This document shows, piece by piece, positions 55,641-64,000 of a DNA stretch of 64,000 nucleotides; position 1 is the first letter of the stretch, and each line of letters opens with the position of its first letter. Source of the DNA: Protula sp. h YS-2021. Its lineage: Eukaryota; Annelida; Polychaeta; Sabellida; Serpulidae. The translations under genes were made by a program, and so were the position numbers. The notes below the pieces were generated by a model that made no database searches, had not been told where the DNA came from, and was given only the letters and a program-made list of their open reading frames with translations. The stretch lies in assembly GCA_949752745.1 (NCBI GenBank), contig OX457026.1, forward strand, positions 41,393,894-41,457,893. The letters are read 5' to 3'.

Positions 55641-57430
55641 GAAAAATCTAAACCTAAACTTGTATAAAAAAGGTGCTGAAATTTTGGAAATGCTGCATTA
55701 TCACCCAAGTCGAAGTAACCCTACGACCTGGCCTTTTTAAACTGAGACTTTATAAACTTTTTAAATACGGATAACTATATCAATAGGGTCTTTGAGTTAA
55801 GAATCTGCCATTTCACTTGGATGATACTTAGAGAATGTTGCCTCCGTCGTCTCAATGCACGTATGTAAACTTTTTCTTAAAATGCTTATTTACGTACAGG
55901 AGAAAGTTTGGGGCGAACGGTTACAGTAGATCCAAATTGGTGAAATGAGAAGGAAATCTTCTGAGGTTCGAAATAAATTTATTTTGCTAAACATTTGCAA
56001 AATAACACATATTTTAGTCGAAAGTTTGCCAAATTTGTAGATGGTTTAGTCCCGCTCACGTAACAATTGGTTGCCATGCTTTTTAATAACTTTTTCAAAC
56101 AACTCCTCAACGGGGACTGCTAATTTTTAAATAATACCCCTATTTTAAACTAACGCAAAGTGAAGTTCGGAAAGAACCATTCGAACCACGCTTGACCTCA
56201 AAATTAAACCCCTTTCTTTTCTCCACTTTTAAAAAATTTTTGACATGCAGGTAACGCATATGATACCAAGTACTCCCTTGGCCTTTTAGTGGAGAATGTA
56301 AAATTTTGTTGTCACTATTTATGATCTACTGTAACCAATTATATCTCCTCGCAATCGCACAGATTTTAGACAAGCCGATTGCGCTGGTGGCCTGCATCCA
56401 TCACTTGTGACCTATCCGTCTTCCTGATTTTTGTGTGTGTAAACAATTTTTCAAAAAATTATTTCAAAATTTGGCAGCAATGTTGCCCTGCTAGTGACCT
56501 GCACGGATTTTTTTTGGAAGAAGAGGGCATTTTGGCTGATTAGACTGCCCTTTGACAGTGTGGTTAGATTACTGTAGTTGTGTCCTATGTGGCTACAACG
56601 TTTTAAACCCTTTTGTGAGTTTTTTTTCAAAATACGTTGGCGCCTGCAGTTCGATTGGATTTGCTCTAAATTTTTAACCAATGTTCTTCAAATAATTTTT
56701 GCTTTTAATATTTTTGTGCACACCTAACATTGACCTTATGATCCCGTTTGAAAGTAAGGAACAGCTTTCCACAAAAGAGTTCTACTTCAAGTAGTTTTAG
56801 TAAGATTGTTTAAATGTTTAGGCGGTTTTTTGGATAAGAAGTGAGGCAAATGCTAGTCTTTAACAATTTTTCGCTAACCAGTTTTCAAAAAGTTTTCAAA
56901 ATACTACTCTCACTTTTTAGCGATCCTAAAAACTTTTTGTACTTGATTCACTAGATCCCAGCTGGTCACGATATCCACGGACAATCTTGTTTTAAGATGC
57001 AGAAAATGCAATCATTTTCCATAATTGAACTTAAACTGTAGATGTAGTAGCATTTATAAAAGTTTATGTCGCAAATCCTTAGCATCAGCAGCACTTCTCT
57101 TGATGCTATTTCTATCCTGTGATGAAATTTTGGTGGTACATGTTGACCAGTTTACTGGTAATATGTTATAGTATAATAGTTATCTTGCTGTGCTCGCACT
57201 GTGCCAGTTTATTGCATACAAAATCGCTATGCAAACACTCAGTGGGAGTCCAAAACGTATATTTACAACTTCATTTTCTGTACCATTTTTTCACATGACG
57301 CCATTTTCTTAAAATATCATCAAGACAGATATTTTTAAAGAAAAGATTACCTGAAAAAAACATTCTTCTAAAAGTTAGAAGAAATTCAAACAAAACTGCA
57401 CACGAAGCACCTTATTTGGGAAAATGGCGC
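55641..57430. other. Upstream of CYB5D1: few recognisable features
   Basis: A CCAGCC-subfamily-like stretch starts near 55845 (GCACGTATGTAAACTTTTTC, then TTAAAATGCTT). A ~65-bp block at 57218 (AAATCGCTATGCAAACACTC) recurs at 59498. No exon could be supported. Confidence 0.4.
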
Positions 57431-57439
57431 ACAAAAAGT

Positions 57440-57650
57440 TTCAAAAGTCTTCCAAATTTTCAATTTTTGGCGGATCGCCAATGAAAGTAACTTTTCAAGA
57501 AAACTCTCCACAGGGCACATTCTCGAAAATTTGAAAGAAATTGGATCAACACTCCATGCGAAGAAGCATTACCAGTCAAACTTTACATGCGCCCCTACAG
57601 ACGATGATACCCCACTGACATAATAAAACAGCCAACATCAGTTGGTCAAA
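57440..57650 (-). mobile_element. HINE/pearl-like fragment, CCAGCC subfamily, inverted
   Basis: TTTTGGCGGATCGCCAATGA and GAAGAAGCATTACCAGTCAA, then CGCCCCTACAGACGATGATA, match the inverted element at 46560-46880. Confidence 0.5.
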
Positions 57651-59344
57651 AACCCTCGAAGGATAAAAGAGACGATAATACTCCAACTACTTAAGTCGGC
57701 TGTGTTAAAAAACGCGTGAGCCGAATTTGGTGTGTTCACTGAATATAAGATTCACTGCGATTCGTTTTGCTGTCTATCATTGTTTAGATATGCACTTGCC
57801 TATCCGTTTTTAGCATACAATTTTATACGGCAGATTAAATCCATATTTGGTTTGTTCTTATGTTAAGGTGGAGATGGCCTAAAAACTGTATTTCATGTAA
57901 CCACTATGTATATTGTGATCCTGATGAAAGGGTCAAAGGTACAATTTCGAAAAGAAAGGAATTTAGCAGAATCCCTATTTAATGTTGACACTTATAAGCT
58001 CATTACGAATTAAAGGCTAAAGAAACGTCATAGCGATAAGAAAATGAGACAAAGATAAAGCTTATTAAGTTAAACACTTCTTAAGTTTTTTCATTAAAGT
58101 ACAATAGTTGTCCCATAAATCAATTACAAAGTTTCTTTTTTTAAAGAAGAAGGTTTTAACATACAAAGTGAACTTTAGAACGCATCTCATTTCCATATCG
58201 CTGGGCATCATATGTCACTCCTTTCGTAAATCGAAATACGAGAGAAATGGCACAGCAATATTCGATGCGTTAAATCGCCAACTGGCTATGTAGTTCCAGG
58301 TAATTCTTCCTCTAAAGAGTCTCGGTAGATCCGGTGCCTGGACTAAGATCGCTCGGGATAAACAACTGTGCTCTTTGCTTCGGCAATAATATGACATATA
58401 GGCATTATGTAAAACCTGTACACGATTAACTCTCAATGATGCATACACCAAGCGCCTAGACATTGCTTTTAATAGTTACACTGACAACGAAAAATTGAAA
58501 TTATTTGTAAATGAAAAAAAAACACACTATTTTTATGTAAGTGTACGGTTGACAGTCGATGCTGGAGCCGAACAGTTACAGAACACAAAATTTTGTGGGT
58601 ACAGTCCAAAGTTCAAGGACGCATGGATTACTCGAGGCTGGTCGTTTATTAACGAAACTAGTAAGGAGTCAGGCAGAAAACACCAGAAGCTGTGGTGTTG
58701 TCTGATAATAACAGCAAATTCAGAGCTGCAATTCTGGAGCGACATTGGTGAATGGTGGGCGGGTGGGGTGCACAGCTGAACTCAAATGGATAATTCCGAG
58801 AGTGGCTTATTGGGTTAAATATACACAAACTGATTATAAATTAAATGTATTTGCATGATTGCATTTTTGTTGCGTTGCGTGTACAGACAAATATAAATTT
58901 GGAGCTTCAAATTTGGAGCAACAAATTTAGAGCGGTTTTAGATCATTCAATCAGTACAAGTCGAAATGCCTGTCGTCTGCAATTGGAGCTTTTCAAGGAA
59001 AATATCTTAACGGTTTTGAAACCCTTTACAAATCTTTTGATAAATTAAATGGTGAGAAAAGCTCCATCATCAAATGCGAACTATGGCCCAGAAGCTATGC
59101 ATTATTTTCTTTCAAAGTAACACCTGAATAAGATGGTGATGACCATTACGCCTTTATCAAACATTAAAATCTGTGGCTGGAGATGAATTTTGCCAATACT
59201 TTGAAAAATACAGTCAATGCAGTAGTCTATGCCATATCTGACAACATCGTTTAAATAAGTGCAAATCGTAGTATTCAGTTTCATTATTAATCATGAATAC
59301 GTAGAAGACAGATGTCATATTGACGCATGATGTCATCCCAAAAG
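57651..59344. other. No feature recognised; possibly inside the Polinton-like remnant
   Basis: Open frames at 58108-58293 (+) and 58495-58779 (+) show no known domain and are separated by stops. They could be decayed element genes but nothing in the residues proves it. Confidence 0.35.
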
Positions 59345-59350
59345 ACTTAC

Positions 59351-59494
59351 CCCACGGAGTGTTTCCTGTGGATCAACTGCCAACATTACAGCAAGGAGCA
59401 TATGTCATCAACAGACAATCATGATGAACCTGGTGAACATTGGCAAAGTTGTGGAATATTTTGACTCTCATGGACTTCCACCTATAGATAATCG
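59351..59494 (+). pseudogene. Polinton-type adenain-like cysteine protease remnant
   Basis: Three frames in succession read HGVFPVDQLPTLQQGAYVIN, then DEPGEHW, then EYFDSHGLPP. These are the D-x-LP, G-x-HW (catalytic His) and FDS-x-G-x-PP (catalytic Asp) segments of the ULP/adenain-type maturation proteases carried by Polintons/Mavericks and adenovirus-like agents. Stops and two frame changes lie within 150 bp, and the Cys-containing C-terminal half is not recognisable. Non-functional. Confidence 0.65.
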
Positions 59495-59499
59495 TTTAG

Positions 59500-59959
59500 A
59501 AATCGCCATGCAAGCACTTAGTGGCAGTCTAAAACGTAAATTGATGACTATTTTCATTTTCTTTACCATCGTTTAGTTTTTAGGTAATGAGTATGTATAT
59601 AATTTCATACCATTATAACAACTCACTTCTAATACTTGCGGTTTTATTGTGTGTATTATATATTGCATAAAGCTCGAAATCATAGTATGTTTGACATTGT
59701 AGATATATTAAAAAGAAGTGATGGAGATTTTGTAGTCAACGACTTTGTATATACACATTATAAACCACTATTCTATTAAACTTGTTTAATTTATCTAAAT
59801 GTACATTGTTAAACGATTGTTAACTCACAAAACTTTTTTTCATTGAAATGGAAGGGTCCCTGCCTGGCGAGTTGTTCATTCACTCGTAAACCCTTCTTTC
59901 TCTATTATTTTTTCATTCTTAAGGAAGGATCACTGGCGATGTGTTAACTCACCCGTAAG

Positions 59960-59960
<1 letters not shown>
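59500..59960. other. AT-rich non-coding stretch
   Basis: The first 70 bp repeats the block at 57218. The rest has no recognisable coding, repeat or regulatory feature. Confidence 0.4.
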
Positions 59961-60058
<98 letters not shown>

Positions 60059-60070
60059 TATATATATATA

Positions 60071-60139
<69 letters not shown>
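59961..60139. repeat. (CA)n then (TA)n compound microsatellite
   Basis: About 47 CA units (59961-60056) followed by about 40 TA units (60059-60139). Confidence 0.97.
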
Positions 60140-60141
<2 letters not shown>

Positions 60142-60340
60142 TATATATCATATATCATATGAGTCAAAGAAAGAGTTTTTATTTTACCATTGATCCAATC
60201 CAATCACTTTCACATCAACATGGTTTAATTATGTCAATACATTTAAACCTTTCATAGTCTTTAACATAGTCCACATATTAGGCGCAAAATCAATTTTCTT
60301 TGAACCACGCATCAATTGCACATATCTTTTTAGTTCAAAG

Positions 60341-60880
60341 TTAAGTTTCAAGTTCTTGCCAAGCATCAAAAACTGGACTCAAATGTTCTGCATTGAGCGT
60401 GAGGAAATCATAGCATTCGGTAAGCTCGTCATACTGTTGAAACTGTACAGGACGTTCACCGTCACTTTCAATGACTTCCACACTAAGATCTGTTGACACT
60501 TGTAGATGAAATCCTGGTATTGGTCAAAGATTCAAAATACTCCTGGTAAAAACCGCTGCCAGGGATTTTTTATTATTCTCTTAGAAATGTATTATGTCAT
60601 GTTTTACCATTGTTTTTTACCTATTGTTAGGTCAAGCTTAACTCCAGATCCGTGGATTTCAATGGGTTTAAAATATTGTGTGATCAAAAGGGCTGCTGTT
60701 CGCAAAGGAAAATCCTTGATGTATTTTAACATGAGGGCTGTATCAGTCGGGTAAACGTTCCCATTGTTCTCCTTATCAGATGGAATCTCCTCTCTTCCCG
60801 GCTTTTCCAATTTGATCGAGCTCCCCCATAGAATTTCATGGATGTGAGCCAGCGGGTGTATATCTCGTTATTGCGTAAGA
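60341..60880 (-). CDS. Unidentified coding-like segment, possibly two exons
   Basis: On the - strand a frame open from about 60865 to 60604 (HPLAHIHEILWGSSIKLEKP… ending GSGVKLDLTI) meets a donor-like AATAG/GTAAAA at 60626/60625. An acceptor-like ATACCAG precedes a second frame, 60515-60341, which ends DAWQELET then TAA. Joining across the ~110-bp gap keeps one reading frame. An alternative overlapping frame (60726-60992) also stays open. I do not recognise the family. It could be a host gene 3' end or an element gene; the location between the protease and polymerase remnants fits either. Confidence 0.35.
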
Positions 60881-60992
60881 TCACTCCCTTTGAACCTTTG
60901 TGAACTTGTCGTTCGGGCCAAGATAAGCATTGCCGTTCTCTTATTGGGTAGTAAGGATGTCCCAATGGAAACGGTGATTCTTGGGTCAGCAC

Positions 60993-61982
60993 TGCTCCCT
61001 CTTCTCCTCCTCCCCCACACGGAGGTCTCTACTGGGATTCCAAACAATTAGGACCCGGGATTAGGGTCGGTCGAAGACCCGCCCTCAGTGATTGAATCTC
61101 ACGTTAAAAAACTGAGTGAATCTGGTAACTTGTTCAGTTATCGAAGAAAAATTCAAGTGAGTTTAAGATATTAAAACGGACAAAAGTCCTGGTCCTAGAT
61201 GTGGACAAGAAATAAAAAACACAACCGAAATTCTGAAATTGTGAAATCTTTAATAAATAAAACGGGATAAAAATCTTAGAAAGTTATTCGGAAGAGCCCA
61301 ATAGTTTTTGGTAAGAATTCACTCGAATGGAAATAATTTGTCATAAATATGTGGGTTTGCGCTGTAAATAACTACTTACCTCGTTCTTCAAATACAGAAG
61401 TTTATATGTTTAAGGCAGTATTTCATGGTAATTTGTTGTGTTATTTCTCGTAAAATTCTGCCATTTTTCGTAAGACGTGTGCACTTTCTCTTGAAATGAC
61501 AGCAGTTTGTTTCTTAAAATGCTGGATTTTAAATCAGTAATCGAGTATCGACTTGTGTCCTAAATGGGATTTATTTAGGCACGTAATTTGGGTCTAACAC
61601 CTGTGTTCAATGTATTGTTTCAGTTACCGTTTTTATACCGTTTGTCAGCGAGGAGAGTTAGCGTTTGGACCGCTGATGCACCATTTGTCCTCTGGGATGC
61701 GCGGACGTTAACTTGGATAGAATCGTGAATAAACGCGTCAACAAAGCTTTTGTGTTTCGCTCCTCGACATTCTAATACTCCTTCATCTCGACTTGGGCTT
61801 CAGGAGATAAGATAATAAATGTTCCACAGTAACAGATTGTCAGTTCACCCAAGCAATCTAGAGATAGTTGCACTTTTGAGTTCATGATACTAATAAGCTC
61901 TATTGAACCATCTTCTAAATGTCACAGCATTAATGCGCATCAATCCGCTGAAGCACGTGATCCACTGACGTCATTCGTTTCT
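60993..61982. other. Non-coding, nothing recognised
   Basis: A sequence of LTR-like character (GAATAAACGCGTCAACAAAG near 61726) was considered but no matching partner or terminal dinucleotides could be found. Confidence 0.4.
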
Positions 61983-62259
61983 TCAACATTTGCCTTTCTT
62001 CAATGTCAGGAAAATTCCCTTCCTGGTACGATATAACCTTCCAGATGCATGATCCGTAATATATTCACGAATGTTAACAATCACTTTCTGTTGATATTTC
62101 ACCAGTTTAATATATGTTTCTGCATTAATGGGTATCATAACCGGTGAATTATCTACACTCATCTTCTTCATAGAATATGTAGTGGTAGCTTTACGGTTAG
62201 TTTTTGTTGACTTTAGGCTCTGCCTTAACCTCCATTTTTCGCTTTTTACACGTTGGCAT
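61983..62259 (-). pseudogene. PC4/p15-like ssDNA-binding protein, frameshifted
   Basis: An ATG at 62259 opens MPTCKKRKMEVKAEPKVNKN and then stops. The neighbouring frame continues TYIKLVKYQQKVIVNIREYI and KGIFLTL, ending at TGA 61985-61983. VDIREYY…KKGISL is the signature of the PC4/SUB1 transcriptional coactivator fold, which binds single-stranded DNA. One frameshift splits the gene and the QW end of the domain is missing. It lies directly behind the polymerase remnant on the same strand, so it is probably a gene of the Polinton-like element. Confidence 0.55.
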
Positions 62260-64000
62260 GGTAGCTGTAGGCAAACACTCACCTCTTTTCATCTTTCTAA
62301 ACTGTGGTCGCCTTTGAAGCTGTTGTAGTGGTAGTGACTTCATTTTCTCCAACACTTTCTTATTCACAGAAGAATGTAGGAAATGACCCTTTGCATAATC
62401 ACTTGTATCAAAAAGATGACTATCCTGTTGCATATCTTTGTAAATGTGTCACTGAACAGCAGTTTTGCATCTGGATACTTCTTCATGTCATTATGGTAAT
62501 TATGGGGGTAATCATATATGAGGGTTTTGCTGAGATCTGGAATAGTAAACGCAATCTAAATTCAACAACAGATCTGATTTAAAGCAGTGTCTTGCTGTCA
62601 AGTCTTCATTGAAAATGTAAAATTTGTGAAATGTAGCCTTAGCCACCACCTTTTTGAAACGCATCTTATTTCAATCAATTCTACACTGGTTCGTTTCCTC
62701 GCATTTTCCATGGTTTTGACAATATGGCATTGTTCATCAATTTGTAAAAGTCTTTTTCAAACTGGTTTTTTTTCACTTTTCTCTTCTCGGTGCTGACATC
62801 TATGTATTTAGCTAACCATTTACTCTGCTGGAGCATAACGGCTTGATGCACCTTTGTCACTTTCAATCAAAGAGATACATATTGCTGTAAATTTCCCTAA
62901 TGTAAGACAAATTATGCTTGTCGCTGAGATTGGGAATCAGCTTTTTCCTAGGTTTACATTTCAATCCGAACTGCTTCCTCAGATTCTGACTGTATTCAGA
63001 CAGTTTTCTTCTCAGGATCCACCGAATAGTCACGATAATGATTATGAATTTCATCCAGATATGCGAGACTACCTGTAAAATATATCCTGTCTCAGCATCT
63101 TCGCTCTCTTTCATGTAGTCCAGAGATTCTGGATCTTCTACCCATGCAAATCTACACTCTGGCCAACACATTTTTAAAATGTTCAACGATGCATCTGTTT
63201 TCAGGTAGAGGTCATGATGCTCTCCAAAGTTGCTGCAGTGGAATACATTTCAAATCCTTATGAGCATAATCCTCAACACTAAGACCTTCTTCAGACAGTT
63301 GAATGCAAAAGTCTTCTTGTGATGGGAGCTCGGCTTCTGCAAACTTGGAAGGTTCATCTACATAGTCATAGGAATATACTCCTTTTCTCAAAAGCAGCTC
63401 TTACTGCTGACTTATCTTTGCCTCCAGCCCCTATGTTGGCTACTAGTTTTTGTAAGGATGCTCCCTTGTAATGGTAGGAGTCGATACATTTCAGATTGGC
63501 CATGGTAACTGCAAGGTACTTTTCAACATTGTTGGGAATGATTGACAGCCTCACGTTTTTGAATTTTCCTAAACTGTCCATAAGAAGATGGCTATCATAT
63601 TCTCGTAGGTTGTGGAATAGGACAGGGATGACGAAAGAATGCCACTTTCCTGTCTGATCCACGCTTCTCATACTCACTGACGACAACAGGTAAAACTGTT
63701 ACCCTTGTGATGTTGGTAACGATCACCCTCCTGTTTCTCTGTACAGCATTCAAAGTCAGCGTAAATGACAAAGGGTGCCTTTTGTTGTTGTGTAATGCCC
63801 CTGGATTGAATGATTATAACCTCTGGAAATGATCATCGCCGTTCTTCGTGCTTCCCACAACCTTCACGATGTTTGTTCAAACAGTCTTGTTGCATAAATC
63901 CATGCAGACAATTGAAACAGTAAAATGCTTTGCCATTCTGTTTTGTACGATACTTCATAAGTCGACGAAAGTTCTTAATCAGACAATAATGTCTCTTCTC
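62260..64000 (-). pseudogene. Polinton/Maverick-type family B DNA polymerase, decayed, N-terminus beyond window edge
   Basis: Recognisable pieces in order on the - strand: HYCLIKNFRRL and a CxxCL..F…H…C zinc-finger segment (64000-63850), APFVIYADFE (ExoI DxE, about 63780), IPVLFHNLREYDSHLL (ExoII region, about 63600), HDLYLKTDAS (63210), KLIPNLSDK (62930), EKDFYKLMNNAI (62740), FNEDLTA (62600), PDLSKTLI, LLFSDT (about 62465) and HLFDTSDYAKG (62420). At least one in-frame TGA and several frame changes interrupt it. The YxDTDS catalytic motif is cut by a small deletion after SDT, and a stretch between ExoI and ExoII is missing. It would have been a protein-primed replicase; it cannot be active now. 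Confidence 0.85.

Noticed and set aside
61700..61800. Solo LTR end (GAATAAACGCGTC…)
   Set aside because: No paired terminus, target duplication or second copy in the window.

Overview
This is eukaryotic, animal DNA: AT-rich, with split coding exons that have GT-AG junctions, long microsatellites and a dense load of transposons. Many short interspersed elements carry a hairpin head, a (GTCY)n microsatellite and tandem core repeats of about 160-180 bp. That layout is known from the pearl/CvE elements of bivalve molluscs and the DINE-1/mini-me (HINE) elements of insects. Together with a guanylate-binding protein gene, a cilia gene and Polinton remnants, it suggests a marine invertebrate, most likely a mollusc. 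The species cannot be named from the sequence alone.

Two host genes are well supported. On the + strand, ten exons between 6928 and 28641 encode the C-terminal helical part of a guanylate-binding protein (GBP). The GTPase exons must lie upstream of what I could find, probably before the window. On the - strand, five exons between 54130 and 42186 encode a complete 215-residue CYB5D1, a ciliary cytochrome b5 domain-containing protein. One of its introns appears to use a GC donor. The two genes are convergent.

The rest is mostly mobile DNA. Positions 1-882 (-) hold part of a Gag-like ORF with a CCHC knuckle. A 3.07-kb compound element (3841-6907) ends 20 bp before a GBP exon. The GBP introns hold many HINE/pearl-like elements, an 80-bp satellite, a LINE endonuclease scrap, a fold-back pair and a TIR element sitting in a (TA)n tract (26311-28202). 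The 13.5 kb between the two genes is built on a head-to-tail duplication (29341-33107 and 33114-40397). The second unit later took two insertions and one deletion, so the first unit serves as an empty-site reference. The CYB5D1 introns carry a non-autonomous hAT element with a perfect 8-bp target duplication, a TA-flanked MITE, and arrays of tandem core repeats.

The right end (about 59350-64000) is a decayed Polinton/Maverick-like element. It retains a family B DNA polymerase on the - strand that runs off the window edge, an adenain-type cysteine protease scrap on the + strand, and a broken PC4-like ssDNA-binding gene next to the polymerase. All three are interrupted by stops, frameshifts or deletions and should be inactive.

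I found no rRNA, convincing tRNA or CRISPR array. Most other open frames are by-products of microsatellites or of the tandem core repeats.
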